64,000 bases of DNA from Yoonia sp. SS1-5 (GTDB lineage: Bacteria > Pseudomonadota > Alphaproteobacteria > Rhodobacterales > Rhodobacteraceae), in contig NZ_CP151767.2 in the NCBI RefSeq assembly GCF_038443705.2, positions 3,525,501 to 3,589,500 of the forward strand, given 5' to 3'. Shown here piece by piece: positions 46,399 to 55,065 of the stretch. Under the pieces are notes generated by a model. The model was not told the DNA's origin. It saw only the letters and a list, made by a program, of their open reading frames with translations, and searched no databases. Within the stretch, counting starts at the first letter, position 1; every line of letters starts with the position of its first letter. The position numbers and the translations under genes are program-made.

Positions 46399-46419
46399 GC
46401 GGCCCCGTGATGAGGCCGC
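46399..46419. terminator. Hairpin between convergent genes
   Basis: GCGGCC and GGCCGC (46399-46404 and 46414-46419) form a 6-bp stem with a 9-base loop directly after the TauE-like gene. It may end transcription from either side, but it lacks a clear U-tract. Confidence 0.4.
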
Positions 46420-46461
46420 ATGTCATAATAATGGCCGCAGGCTGACGGTTGCGGCATCGGA

Positions 46462-46776
46462 TCAGGTGGCACCGTCGGCGTTTGGCAATGCCTCAGCCAC
46501 CATCTGGAAGTTCTGACCGGCTGCAACGAGACAGGTTGGCCCGCCCGGTCTGGTGACAACGATGGTCCAGCTGCCGGTTTCCGAGGATGCAAAAACCTCG
46601 ACCACTGAATTGTCGCTGCCAAGTCCGATGGATTGACGGCTTTCGCCATATCGGTCGGCAAGTCGTTCAACCACTGCGGCATGTGCCGCGCAGTTATGTG
46701 TTTGAGCATTTGCATGATTTGCCGCCAGCATCATTGCACCGATGCCGAAAGACATGAGAAAAAGATTGCGCTTCAT
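46462..46776 (-). CDS. Hypothetical secreted protein
   Basis: A 104-residue protein with a signal peptide ('MKRNLFLMSFGIGAMMLAANHANA', cleavage before 'QTHNC'). The mature part has two cysteines ('HNCAAHAAVVERLADRYGE' and 'GGPTCLVAAGQNF') likely to form a disulfide, and the pattern 'ERLADRYGESRQSIGL...VEVFASSETGSWTIVVTRPGGPTCLVAAG' found in a set of short periplasmic proteins of Rhodobacterales. Function unknown. The ATG at 46774-46776 is set by the signal peptide; divergent from the CitE-like gene. Confidence 0.75.
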   Translation of the reverse strand: MKRNLFLMSFGIGAMMLAANHANAQTHNCAAHAAVVERLADRYGESRQSIGLGSDNSVVEVFASSETGSWTIVVTRPGGPTCLVAAGQNFQMVAEALPNADGAT

Positions 46777-46977
46777 TATGTCGCCTTTCTGCGAATGGGG
46801 GGACCGCGGCTGGTCGTTTGTCGCAGTCGGCAAGTGATCCAAAGTCTGGGATCAGGGTGCCTCAAATTGGTTAATACACCGTGACGGTCGGTAAATTCTG
46901 CGTTGCGGCATATTTGGTATTGAATGATTTGGCGATTTCGGGCCAGTTTTGCGCAATAATATTACAAGGAAGAATCG

Positions 46978-47820
46978 ATGCACGATCGCCCCTACCGCTC
47001 TGCGCTGTATATTCCCGGCTCGAAAGAGCGTGCGTTGGACAAGGCCCGGGGGCTACCTGTGGACGTTATCCTGTTCGATTTGGAAGACGCCGTGGCCCCG
47101 GATGCCAAGGCCCGCGCCCGCGCCACACTGACAGATGCGCTGGCGGCTGGCGGTTATGGCGCCCGTTTGCGGATTGTCCGCATCAACGGGTTGGATACGG
47201 CCTGGGGCGCCGCCGATGCGGCCGCTCTGCGTGACATGGCATGCGACGCCGTCCTGCTACCCAAAGTCAACACGCCTGCCGATGTGGATGCTCTGGCCGC
47301 GCTCATTCCCGATCTGCCGATCTGGGCCATGATGGAGACACCGGAAGGTATCTTGAACGCCGCGGCAATCGCGCGCCACCCGCGCATCGCCGGGTTTGTG
47401 CTGGGCACCAATGATCTGGCCAAGGATCTGAATTCACGTGGACGGGCCGCTTTGGCCACCGCGTTGCAGATGTGTCTTCTGGCGGCAAAGGCGGCCGGGA
47501 TCGTGGCGCTTGACGGCGTTTACAACGCGTTCAAGGACGAAGACGGGCTGCGCGCCGAATGCGCGGAAGGCCGTGATATGGGGTTTGATGGCAAAACGTT
47601 GATCCACCCCGCACAGGTTGCGATTGCGAATGCCGCCTTCGGGCCGACGGAAGACGAGGTCGCGTTGGCCCGACGGCAGATCGAAGCCTTTGAGGCAGCC
47701 GAGGCTGACGGGCAGGGGGTTGCCGTCGTCGATGGGCGCATTGTCGAGAGCTTGCATATTGTGACCGCGCGCGCGACTTTGGCCAAAGCCGAAGCCATCG
47801 CCGCATTGGAGACAGCATGA
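46978..47820 (+). CDS. HpcH/HpaI-CitE family CoA-ester lyase or malyl-CoA thioesterase
   Basis: A 280-residue TIM-barrel protein of the citrate lyase beta/malyl-CoA lyase family: 'RSALYIPGSKERALDKARGLPVDVILFDLEDAVAPDAKARAR', 'VRINGLDT', 'LPKVNTPADVDAL', 'MMETPEGILNAAAIA', 'GTNDLAKDL' and 'GFDGKTLIHPAQV'. These carry the metal-binding Glu/Asp and CoA-binding residues. It is shorter than malyl-CoA lyase Mcl1 (about 318 aa) and closer in form to Mcl2, the (3S)-malyl-CoA thioesterase that yields malate in the ethylmalonyl-CoA pathway. Co-transcription with mesaconyl-CoA hydratase two genes downstream favours that role; a lyase function is not excluded. Confidence 0.8.
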   Translation: MHDRPYRSALYIPGSKERALDKARGLPVDVILFDLEDAVAPDAKARARATLTDALAAGGYGARLRIVRINGLDTAWGAADAAALRDMACDAVLLPKVNTPADVDALAALIPDLPIWAMMETPEGILNAAAIARHPRIAGFVLGTNDLAKDLNSRGRAALATALQMCLLAAKAAGIVALDGVYNAFKDEDGLRAECAEGRDMGFDGKTLIHPAQVAIANAAFGPTEDEVALARRQIEAFEAAEADGQGVAVVDGRIVESLHIVTARATLAKAEAIAALETA

Positions 47821-48371
47821 CCTTATTGATTGCCGGGCTTGCCCTTTGGTGGGCGGCGCATCTGTTCAAGCGGCTGGCCCCTGGGCCACGTGCAGCGATG
47901 GGCGCGGCGGGGCAGGGCATTATGGCTGTGTTGATCATTGCGAGCGTCGTTCTGATGGTGCTGGGCTACCGGGCATGGGACGGCACGTTCTATTGGGGGC
48001 GCGACCCGATGCGGGTCGGGATCAATAATCTGCTGATGGTCCTTGCCTTCTACTGTTATGCCGCAAGCGGTGCGAAAGGGGCCAAGATCTGGCTGGGCAC
48101 CAAGCTGCGTCACCCGCAACTGACGGGCTTTTCGATTTGGGCTATTGCGCATTTGCTAGTCAATGGGGACACGCCGTCATTTGTTTTATTCGGTGGTCTG
48201 CTGGCGTGGGCCGTTGTTGAGGTGCGGGTGATTAACGCGCAAGAGGGGCCGTGGGTCCGCCCTGACCGTGCGCCTGCCAAGAAAGAAGTCACAGCAATTG
48301 TGATTACCCTTGTCATTGTTGCGCTTGTCATGGCCGTTCATCACGCTTTCGGCGTCACACCCTGGGGATAA
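47817..48371 (+). CDS. NnrU family membrane protein
   Basis: A membrane protein of 184 residues with five to six helices and the NnrU pattern 'LALWWAAHLFKRLAPGPRAAMG', 'NNLLMVLAFYCYAASG' and 'KLRHPQLTGFSIWAIAHLLVNGD'. NnrU was first linked to nitric-oxide metabolism near denitrification genes, but many members occur without them and resemble an isoprenoid-quinone-type membrane enzyme; no denitrification genes are seen here. Its start overlaps the CitE-like gene stop (ATGA), so it is coupled to an ethylmalonyl-CoA pathway operon. Confidence 0.87.
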   Translation: MTLLIAGLALWWAAHLFKRLAPGPRAAMGAAGQGIMAVLIIASVVLMVLGYRAWDGTFYWGRDPMRVGINNLLMVLAFYCYAASGAKGAKIWLGTKLRHPQLTGFSIWAIAHLLVNGDTPSFVLFGGLLAWAVVEVRVINAQEGPWVRPDRAPAKKEVTAIVITLVIVALVMAVHHAFGVTPWG

Positions 48372-48374
48372 ACC

Positions 48375-48578
48375 ATGAAAATATATCGCTTTTTGACCGA
48401 GGATGATACCTCTGCATTTTGCCACAAGGTATCGGAGGCCCTGTCAAAGGGTTGGGAGCTTTACGGCGATCCGCAATATGCATTTGATCAGGCAAACGGC
48501 GTGATGCGGGCCGGGCAGGCGGTCACTAAAGACGTCAGCGAACCCTATCACAAAGACATGAAGCTGGGTGCGCAATGA
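48375..48578 (+). CDS. DUF1737 small protein
   Basis: A 67-residue protein. The N-terminal half 'YRFLTEDDTSAFCHKVSEALSKGWELYGDPQYAFD' matches DUF1737, a small domain centred on a 'GW-x-L-xG-x-P' motif found in many proteobacteria, often downstream of metabolic genes. Function unknown. Its stop overlaps the mesaconyl-CoA hydratase start (ATGA), and only 3 bp separate it from nnrU, so it belongs to the same operon. Confidence 0.85.
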   Translation: MKIYRFLTEDDTSAFCHKVSEALSKGWELYGDPQYAFDQANGVMRAGQAVTKDVSEPYHKDMKLGAQ

Positions 48579-49600
48579 CCAAAACCAATGCGGGCCGGTT
48601 TTTCGAAGATTATAGCGTTGGCGATGTGATCACACATGCGGTGCCGCGCACGATTTCGGGTGGCGAGCGGGCGATGTACCATGCGCTCTATCCCGCGCGT
48701 GGCGCTCTATATTCATCTGATGCGTTTGCGCAGCGATGCGGCTTGCCCGCTTCACCGGTCGATGATCTTATCACGTTTCATACGGTATTCGGCAAGACGG
48801 TGCCGGATGTCTCACTGAATGCGGTGGCCAATCTGGGCTACGCAGAAGGGCGCTGGCTGGCGGCTGTCTATCCGGGCGATACCCTGACCGCACGGTCAGA
48901 GGTGATCGGGGTCAAGCAGAACTCGAACGGGAAATCCGGTGTCGTCTGGGTCCGCACGACCGGGCGCAATCAGCACGGTGTTGACGTGTTAAGCTATGTG
49001 CGTTGGGTGATGGTCCGCAAACCAGGTGATGGGCCGGCCCCGGAAACTGTTATCCCCGAATTGGCGCGCGCCGTTGCGGCCAGCGACCTGATTGTGCCTG
49101 ACGGGCTGTCCTTTGCGGATTACGACGCCACTTTGGCCGGCGAGCCGCATCGGCTGGGTGACTACAAACTTGGCGAGGTAATCGACCATGTCGATGGGGT
49201 CACTATCGAAGAAGCCGAACATATGCTGGCCACCCGTCTGTGGCAGAATACGGCAAAGGTTCATTTTGACGCCACCCACAGGCCAGACGGAAAACGCCTG
49301 ATCTATGGGGGACACGTTATTTCCATGGCCCGTGCGCTGTCTTTCAACGGGCTTGCGAATGCGCAAATGATTGTTGCGTTGAATGGCGGGGCGCATGCCA
49401 ACCCATGCTTTGCCGGTGATACGATACGGGCCTGGTCAGAGGTGCTGGATATTGCCGAGACACCGGCACCCGGCGTTGGTGCCATAAGGTTGCGGTTGGT
49501 GGCGACCAAAGGCGCCTTAACGGCGTTGCGCGATGATGACGGAAAATATGCGCCTGACGTCTTGCTTGACCTCGATTATTGGGCCTTGATGCCGGTATGA
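48575..49600 (+). CDS. mch: Mesaconyl-CoA hydratase (beta-methylmalyl-CoA dehydratase)
   Basis: A MaoC-like double-hotdog dehydratase of 341 residues that interconverts mesaconyl-C1-CoA and beta-methylmalyl-CoA in the ethylmalonyl-CoA pathway. It has two hydratase halves: the first begins 'RFFEDYSVGDVITHAVPRTIS' and the second 'YKLGEVIDHVDGVTIEEAEHMLATRLWQNTAKVHFDA', followed by 'YGGHVISMARALSFNGL' with the catalytic Asp/His-type residues. Length and sequence agree with the Rhodobacter enzyme. Ccr and Ecm of the same pathway are encoded at 57.4-62.3 kb. A TGTGATCACA motif lies inside its 5' end. Confidence 0.9.
   Translation: MTKTNAGRFFEDYSVGDVITHAVPRTISGGERAMYHALYPARGALYSSDAFAQRCGLPASPVDDLITFHTVFGKTVPDVSLNAVANLGYAEGRWLAAVYPGDTLTARSEVIGVKQNSNGKSGVVWVRTTGRNQHGVDVLSYVRWVMVRKPGDGPAPETVIPELARAVAASDLIVPDGLSFADYDATLAGEPHRLGDYKLGEVIDHVDGVTIEEAEHMLATRLWQNTAKVHFDATHRPDGKRLIYGGHVISMARALSFNGLANAQMIVALNGGAHANPCFAGDTIRAWSEVLDIAETPAPGVGAIRLRLVATKGALTALRDDDGKYAPDVLLDLDYWALMPV
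48625..48634. promoter_or_regulatory. Intragenic TGTGATCACA palindrome in mch
   Basis: A perfect 10-bp copy of the motif found in tandem upstream of sucC and sdhC lies 50 bases inside mch, encoding the Val-Ile-Thr of 'GDVITHA'. There is no second copy 21 bp away. It may be fortuitous or a secondary binding site. Confidence 0.3.
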
Positions 49601-50019
49601 AGCATATCGCCCTCGCTATCGCCTTGACGGCACCCGGACTTGCGTTTGCGCAGTCCTGCCCGCCATCAACAAGCGCGGACCTGCCGGTTTTCGAGGCCGC
49701 AAAAGCCGCCTTTCTGAAAACGGATTACAAGGCATTCGCCAATCTGGTTGATGACTATATTCCCACGATAGACGACCAGTTCGAGGCGCTTTTTGGCCCA
49801 CTCGATGCGCTTGGTCCACGTGGGTTTGATCGGTGCCGGACTGTGTTGCAACGGCGCGAAACACCCGGTTTTGCCCAGGAACTCATTCTGTTCTTTCCAA
49901 AAGGAAGCACTGTTCCCCTGGCGTTGCACCTTGTTGGGGTCGAGGCCGATGGTGAAGTCCGCATGCTGGAATTTACCTATAACACCGCCATCAGCGAGGT
50001 GCTTGAGGGGCTGCATTAG
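49597..50019 (+). CDS. Hypothetical secreted protein
   Basis: A 140-residue protein with a signal peptide ('MKHIALAIALTAPGLAFAQ', then 'SCPPSTSADLPVFEAAKAAF') and two Cys in the mature part (about residues 21 and 82). The helical start 'FLKTDYKAFANLVDDYIPTIDDQF' and the beta-rich end ('PLALHLVGVEADGEVRMLEFTYN') resemble SnoaL/DUF4019-type cone folds, but this is only an impression. The start overlaps the mch stop (ATGA). Function unknown. Confidence 0.7.
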   Translation: MKHIALAIALTAPGLAFAQSCPPSTSADLPVFEAAKAAFLKTDYKAFANLVDDYIPTIDDQFEALFGPLDALGPRGFDRCRTVLQRRETPGFAQELILFFPKGSTVPLALHLVGVEADGEVRMLEFTYNTAISEVLEGLH

Positions 50020-50098
50020 ACGGGCTTTGACGACCGATGCCGACCCGGATGACATCTATGTCGCTTGTCCCTTGGGAGGCTGCGTGTAGTCTGCCCAG

Positions 50099-50764
50099 AT
50101 GCGTGGCGTTCTTCTGACAGGTATCATCTGCCTTTCTACCCCGGCAGCGGGATGTGATGTCGCGCTGATGTTGGCTGTGGATGTGTCGGGATCTGTTGAT
50201 GGTGCAGAATATCGCATTCAGATGGACGGGCTTGCGCAGGCCCTTGTTGACCCTACGGTCACGGCAGCACTTGTTGCCGGAAACGCACGCCTGGCCTTGA
50301 TGCAGTGGACAGGATCGGGGCGCCAATCGGTGGTGATCCATTGGGTCGAGATCGCCAACGACAACGACGTCGTGGGTTTTGCGACGCAGGTTCAGCAACA
50401 GCCCCGGCTGTGGCGGAATTTTTCAACGGCAATTGGTGAGGCGATGGCGCTTTCGGTTGCCTATTTCGCGCTTGTTCCTGAATGCAAACGGTTCGTCCTG
50501 GATATTTCCGGTGACGGGGAAAACAACGAGGGCCGCGTCCCGCGTGATGTGTGGGATGATCTCGCGACTGCAGATGTCACCGTAAACGCGCTGGTTATCG
50601 AAGAGAGCGTGCCGGGACTGACCGCCTATTTTGAAAGTGACGTCATCACAGGGGTGGATGCATTTGCGGTGACTGCCAATACGTTCAAAGAGTATCCCGA
50701 ACAGATCACGCGAAAGCTGTATCGCGAGTTGACCAAGGCTGTCGCACATCTTGAGGGGCAATAG
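50099..50764 (+). CDS. DUF1194 von Willebrand A-like secreted protein
   Basis: A 221-residue exported protein: signal peptide ('MRGVLLTGIICLSTPAAG'), then a VWA-like domain with the metal-site motif 'LMLAVDVSGSVDGAEY' (Asp-x-Ser-x-Ser), Thr/Asp-containing 'FVLDISGDGENNEG' and 'ADVTVNALVI'. This is the DUF1194 pattern, common in Alphaproteobacteria with unknown binding partner. It lies 79 bp after the preceding gene and ends before the sdh promoter region. Confidence 0.87.
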   Translation: MRGVLLTGIICLSTPAAGCDVALMLAVDVSGSVDGAEYRIQMDGLAQALVDPTVTAALVAGNARLALMQWTGSGRQSVVIHWVEIANDNDVVGFATQVQQQPRLWRNFSTAIGEAMALSVAYFALVPECKRFVLDISGDGENNEGRVPRDVWDDLATADVTVNALVIEESVPGLTAYFESDVITGVDAFAVTANTFKEYPEQITRKLYRELTKAVAHLEGQ

Positions 50765-50793
50765 ATACACAAGCAGATCGGAATGAGCATCAT

Positions 50794-50825
50794 TTGTGAT
50801 CACGCCATTTTATTCTGTGATCACA
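50794..50825. promoter_or_regulatory. Tandem TGTGATCAC(A) palindromes upstream of sdhC
   Basis: TTGTGATCACG (GTGATCAC core at 50796-50803) and TGTGATCACA (50816-50825) have centres exactly 21 bp apart. Both spacing and sequence match the pair in front of sucC. They lie 141-172 bp upstream of sdhC and are the best candidate for its activator or repressor site. Confidence 0.72.
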
Positions 50826-50965
50826 ACTGAGAAAAAGTTGATCCGCCGCGACGATTTTTCACGCGTTAGTCACTTTCGCCTGCGTGACTCTCTGGAATGA
50901 ATAGTGCAGAAAGACGCAAAGGCGCTGCTCTCGCCGGGTAGCAAAAGCCACTGAAGGGAACTGAC

Positions 50966-51349
50966 ATGGCCGACGTGAACAGGGGTAACAGACCCCTCTC
51001 TCCGCATCTGACAATCTATCGCCCGCAACTTACCTCGATGACTTCCATCTTTGTCCGCATCACCGGCAACGCGCTTGTGCTTGCGGCATTGCTGATCGTG
51101 TGGTGGTTCGTGGCAGCGGCATCCGGGCCAGAGGCGTTTGCGCGCGCGAACGGGTTTCTGACCAGCTGGTTTGGCGATCTGGTGCTGTTCGGATCGGTGC
51201 TGGCGCTTTGGTATCACAGCCTTGGCGGTATTCGGCATCTGATCTGGGATAGTGGTCGGATGCTTGATGTCGAGAAATCAGAGATGGCCGGACAGATGAT
51301 GATCGTCGCGTCTGTGTTGCTGACGATCTTTACCGTCATCGTACTTTAG
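50966..51349 (+). CDS. sdhC: Succinate dehydrogenase cytochrome b556 subunit
   Basis: Membrane anchor subunit of 127 residues with three helices; it holds haem b with SdhD and binds quinone. The N-terminal 'NRPLSPHLTIYRPQLTSMTSIFVRITGNALV' is the SdhC signature and the haem-binding His lies in 'LWYHSLGGIRHLIWD' (His84). First gene of the sdh operon, with 'GGGAACTGAC' before the ATG and the tandem palindromes upstream. Confidence 0.95.
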   Translation: MADVNRGNRPLSPHLTIYRPQLTSMTSIFVRITGNALVLAALLIVWWFVAAASGPEAFARANGFLTSWFGDLVLFGSVLALWYHSLGGIRHLIWDSGRMLDVEKSEMAGQMMIVASVLLTIFTVIVL

Positions 51350-51361
51350 AGGACCACAGCA

Positions 51362-51733
51362 ATGGCATTTTTGACAGACCGCAAACGCGCTGTAGGCCTT
51401 GGTTCGGCCAAATCGGGGACGGACCATCATTGGAAAATGATGATCTCCTCTGCCGCGCTGATCATCCTGATCCCGCTTTTCGTGTTCACTTTCGGTATGA
51501 TCCTGGGGTCGCCATATGAAGAGGTTGTGGCCTATTACCAACGTCCATTCCCGGCCGTTGTGGCCATTCTGACAATGCTGGTTGGCTGGTTTCATTTCCG
51601 CAAAGGCGTGCAAACCCTGATCGAGGATTATGTGCATGGCCTGGCACGGAAAATCGCCATTATCGCGATGATCTGCCTGTCTTATTCCGCTGCGGCCTTT
51701 GCGGTTTTCGCAATCGTTCGCATCGCCCTTTAA
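51362..51733 (+). CDS. sdhD: Succinate dehydrogenase membrane anchor subunit
   Basis: Second membrane anchor, 123 residues, three helices. The N-terminal 'KRAVGLGSAKSGTDHHWKMMISSAALIILIPLFVF' and the 'HFRKGVQTLIEDYVHG' segment (with the haem-ligand and quinone-side residues) mark SdhD of Alphaproteobacteria. It follows sdhC after 12 bp with an 'AGAGGA' ribosome site. Confidence 0.94.
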   Translation: MAFLTDRKRAVGLGSAKSGTDHHWKMMISSAALIILIPLFVFTFGMILGSPYEEVVAYYQRPFPAVVAILTMLVGWFHFRKGVQTLIEDYVHGLARKIAIIAMICLSYSAAAFAVFAIVRIAL

Positions 51734-51754
51734 TACCCTCGGAGCATCCTGAAA

Positions 51755-53560
51755 ATGGCAGCATACGACTACGAAACCCACACCTATGATGCAATTGTTG
51801 TCGGGGCTGGCGGCGCCGGTTTGCGTGCAACCCTGGGCCTGGCAGAGCAAGGCTTGCGCACGGCCTGTATCACCAAGGTGTTCCCGACCCGGTCGCACAC
51901 GGTCGCGGCGCAGGGCGGGATTGCGGCCTCATTGTCCAATATGGGTCCCGACCACTGGCAATGGCACATGTATGACACCGTAAAGGGGTCTGACTGGCTG
52001 GGTGATACCGACGCGATGGAGTACCTCGCGCGCGAGGCGCCCAAGGCTGTGTACGAGTTGGAACATTACGGCGTGCCGTTTTCGCGGACGGAAGAGGGCA
52101 AGATCTATCAGCGTCCCTTTGGCGGCCACACAACAGAATTCGGCGAAGGCCCCCCGGTGCAGCGTACCTGCGCCGCTGCCGACCGGACCGGTCACGCGAT
52201 CCTGCACACGCTTTATGGTCAGTCGCTCAAGCAGCAGGCGGAGTTCTATATCGAATATTTCGCGCTTGATCTGATCATGTCGGATGATGGCATCTGCCAG
52301 GGTGTGATCGCCTGGAAACTTGATGACGGCACGATGCATGTCTTTAACGCCAAGACGGTTGTGCTGGCCACAGGTGGTTACGGACGCGCCTATTTCTCGG
52401 CAACGTCTGCGCATACATGTACCGGCGATGGCGGCGGCATGGTCGCGCGTCAGGGGCTGCCTTTGCAGGATATGGAATTCGTGCAATTTCACCCGACCGG
52501 TATCTATGGCGCTGGCTGTCTGATCACAGAAGGTGCGCGCGGCGAAGGCGGTTACCTGACAAATTCCGAGGGCGAGCGTTTCATGGAACGTTATGCACCC
52601 AACTACAAGGATTTGGCCCCACGCGATTATGTGAGCCGCTGCATGACAATGGAAATCCGCGAAGGGCGCGGCGTTGGGGCTGGCGGTGATCACATTCACC
52701 TGAACCTGAACCACCTGCCTGCCGCGGCACTTGCCGAACGTTTGCCCGGCATCTCTGAATCCGCGCGTATCTTTGCGGGCGTGGACGTCACGAAAGAGGC
52801 GATCCCGGTTCTGCCGACCGTTCACTATAACATGGGCGGCATTCCAACGAACTATCATGGTGAGGTTCTGAGTCCGACCAAGGACGATCCGAACGCCGTT
52901 GTGCCGGGTCTGATGGCCGTGGGCGAGGCGGGCTGTGCATCTGTACATGGGGCCAATCGTCTGGGGTCAAATTCCCTGATTGATCTTGTTGTGTTTGGAC
53001 GGGCGGCGGCGATCCGCGCTGGCGAAGTTGTCGACCGCAACGCACCCAACCCGACATTGAACCAGGCATCGGTTGATGCATGCTTTGACCGGTTTGACGG
53101 GCTACGGCACGCAAAAGGCACCGTCGGGACCGCCGAGCTGCGGTTGGAGATGCAAAAGGCGATGCAGGCGGATGCGGCGGTGTTCCGGACGGACAAGACG
53201 CTGGGAGAAGGGGTCGAAAAGATGACCGCGATCGCAGGCAAGATGGATGATCTGTCTGTGACTGATCGCAGCCTTGTCTGGAACAGCGACTTGATGGAGA
53301 CGCTTGAGCTGACAAACCTGATGCCCAATGCGCTGGCCACAATTGTCGGGGCAGAGGCGCGAAAGGAAAGCCGTGGCGCGCATGCGCATGAGGACTACGC
53401 GACCCGCGACGATGAAAACTGGCGTGTTCACACGATCAGCCACATTGACGGCGCCAAGGTTGATCTAAGCTACCGCCCTGTCATCACCGAGGCCCTGACC
53501 ACCGAGGCCGAGGGTGGGATTTCTGATGCAAAGATCGCCCCCAAAGAGAGGACGTTCTGA
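51755..53560 (+). CDS. sdhA: Succinate dehydrogenase flavoprotein subunit
   Basis: FAD-containing catalytic subunit, 601 residues, oxidising succinate to fumarate. It has the dinucleotide loop '[21 protein letters not shown]', the covalent FAD histidine in '[17 protein letters not shown]' (His48), the substrate-site '[25 protein letters not shown]', '[19 protein letters not shown]' and '[19 protein letters not shown]'. The TGA overlaps by one base the ATG of the next gene (TGATG). Confidence 0.96.
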   Translation: MAAYDYETHTYDAIVVGAGGAGLRATLGLAEQGLRTACITKVFPTRSHTVAAQGGIAASLSNMGPDHWQWHMYDTVKGSDWLGDTDAMEYLAREAPKAVYELEHYGVPFSRTEEGKIYQRPFGGHTTEFGEGPPVQRTCAAADRTGHAILHTLYGQSLKQQAEFYIEYFALDLIMSDDGICQGVIAWKLDDGTMHVFNAKTVVLATGGYGRAYFSATSAHTCTGDGGGMVARQGLPLQDMEFVQFHPTGIYGAGCLITEGARGEGGYLTNSEGERFMERYAPNYKDLAPRDYVSRCMTMEIREGRGVGAGGDHIHLNLNHLPAAALAERLPGISESARIFAGVDVTKEAIPVLPTVHYNMGGIPTNYHGEVLSPTKDDPNAVVPGLMAVGEAGCASVHGANRLGSNSLIDLVVFGRAAAIRAGEVVDRNAPNPTLNQASVDACFDRFDGLRHAKGTVGTAELRLEMQKAMQADAAVFRTDKTLGEGVEKMTAIAGKMDDLSVTDRSLVWNSDLMETLELTNLMPNALATIVGAEARKESRGAHAHEDYATRDDENWRVHTISHIDGAKVDLSYRPVITEALTTEAEGGISDAKIAPKERTF

Positions 53561-53895
53561 TGCGCATCTGGCTTGCCGCCGTTGCTCTTCTTGCCGTTGC
53601 CGCTTGCGCGGAGGTTTCGCAGCAAGGTGACAGATTGGCCCGCGACAGCGCCAAGGCGGTGACAAATGATGTGCTGGCTGCTCAGTTCCCCGGGCAGGAT
53701 GTCACACCGGTGACGGATTGCGTGATTGACAATGCCACCGGCCCCGAAGTGATCGAAATTGCGCGTGCCGCCGTTATTGGCACAACCGCTGATACCACGC
53801 GGCTGGTCCTGGGCATCGCGCAGCGGCGCGAAACCGTTGCATGCATTGCTGAAAAGACGCTGACAGTCGGGAACTTGCTGGGGGCGCTGCAATGA
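53560..53895 (+). CDS. Small lipoprotein encoded in the sdh operon (1)
   Basis: A 111-residue predicted lipoprotein: signal '[16 protein letters not shown]' with lipobox Cys16, then a helix-rich mature part with two further Cys ('TDCVIDNATGPEVIEIARAA', 'ETVACIAEKTL'). It is translationally coupled to sdhA (TGATG) and to the following lipoprotein gene (ATGA). Proteins of this kind are present between sdhA and sdhB in other Rhodobacterales. Function unknown; a role in assembly at the membrane is speculation. Confidence 0.75.
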   Translation: MRIWLAAVALLAVAACAEVSQQGDRLARDSAKAVTNDVLAAQFPGQDVTPVTDCVIDNATGPEVIEIARAAVIGTTADTTRLVLGIAQRRETVACIAEKTLTVGNLLGALQ

Positions 53896-54188
53896 TGTGG
53901 CGCGGTGGTGCCTTTGTGGTAGCGGTGTCGCTTGTCGTTGCTGGCTGTACGCCGCCCACCCCGGAACAGGCGGCCGATCGGTGCGAAGACCGCGCCCGTG
54001 CCGCCCAGGCCCCCGAAGTTGGTGTGACCCTTGGCGCGAACAGCCAGTCCGGCCCTTTCGCCAGCGGCAATATCAGCATCAGCCTTGACCAGATCAGGGG
54101 CCGGGACCCGCTTGAAGTTTATGAAAGCTGTGTGTTCCGCCTGACCGGTGAGCCGCCCGTGCGTCCGCCACGCTTGCGTGCCCTATGA
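53892..54188 (+). CDS. Small lipoprotein encoded in the sdh operon (2)
   Basis: A 98-residue predicted lipoprotein with signal 'MMWRGGAFVVAVSLVVAGC' and lipobox Cys19 followed by 'TPPTPEQAADRCEDRARAAQ'. Two more Cys flank a Gly/Ser-rich central part ('GVTLGANSQSGPFASGNISISL'), and a short 'PLEVYESCVFRLTGEPPVRPP' ends it. It overlaps the previous gene by 4 bp and is 97 bp from sdhB. No family recognised. Confidence 0.72.
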   Translation: MMWRGGAFVVAVSLVVAGCTPPTPEQAADRCEDRARAAQAPEVGVTLGANSQSGPFASGNISISLDQIRGRDPLEVYESCVFRLTGEPPVRPPRLRAL

Positions 54189-54285
54189 GGCGTCTTGCAG
54201 GACAATTTGCCCTCTGTTCCGGTTCAGCCCGGGCCTTATAGTTTGAACGAAATGGCGCAGACCCAGCCGCCAGGAGAGATGATAC

Positions 54286-55065
54286 ATGGTACAACTGACA
54301 CTCCCCAAGAATTCCCGCATGACCGTCGGGAAAACGTGGCCAAAGCCCGAAGGTGCCACCAATCTGCGTAAGGTTCAGATCTATCGCTGGAACCCCGATG
54401 ACGGACAGAACCCGCAGCTTGATACCTATTTCGTTGATATGGATACCTGTGGTCCGATGGTTCTGGACGTGTTGATCAAGATCAAGAACGAACTTGATCC
54501 AACGCTGACATTCCGCCGGTCCTGTCGCGAGGGTATCTGCGGGTCCTGTGCGATGAATATCGACGGGATCAACACGCTGGCCTGTATTTATGGCGTTGAT
54601 GAGATCAAGGGTGATATCAAGATTTACCCCCTGCCGCATATGCCGGTGATCAAGGATCTTATCCCAGACCTGACCCATTTCTATGCGCAGCATGCCTCGA
54701 TCATGCCGTGGCTTGAGACCAAGACAAACCGGCCCGCAAAGGAATGGAAACAGTCGATTGAGGACCGCAAGAAGCTTGATGGTCTTTATGAATGTGTGAT
54801 GTGCGCGTCCTGTTCGACCTCTTGCCCGTCATATTGGTGGAACGGTGACAGATATCTGGGGCCAGCGGCGCTGTTGCATGCCTATCGGTGGATCATCGAC
54901 AGCCGTGATGAGGCAACTGGCGAACGGTTGGACGAACTGGAAGATCCTTTCAAGTTGTATCGCTGTCACACGATCATGAACTGCGCCAAGACCTGCCCCA
55001 AGGGCCTGAACCCCGCCAAGGCGATTGCGCATATCAAAAAGATGATGGTCGAACGGGTCGTCTAA
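54286..55065 (+). CDS. sdhB: Succinate dehydrogenase iron-sulfur subunit
   Basis: Electron-transfer subunit (259 aa) carrying three clusters: the [2Fe-2S] site '[21 protein letters not shown]', the [4Fe-4S] site '[12 protein letters not shown]' and the [3Fe-4S] site '[15 protein letters not shown]'. It passes electrons from the SdhA flavin to the membrane quinone site. 'AGGAGAG' precedes the ATG. Last gene of sdhCDA-lipoprotein-lipoprotein-sdhB; a nested palindrome begins at its stop codon. Confidence 0.96.
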   Translation: MVQLTLPKNSRMTVGKTWPKPEGATNLRKVQIYRWNPDDGQNPQLDTYFVDMDTCGPMVLDVLIKIKNELDPTLTFRRSCREGICGSCAMNIDGINTLACIYGVDEIKGDIKIYPLPHMPVIKDLIPDLTHFYAQHASIMPWLETKTNRPAKEWKQSIEDRKKLDGLYECVMCASCSTSCPSYWWNGDRYLGPAALLHAYRWIIDSRDEATGERLDELEDPFKLYRCHTIMNCAKTCPKGLNPAKAIAHIKKMMVERVV

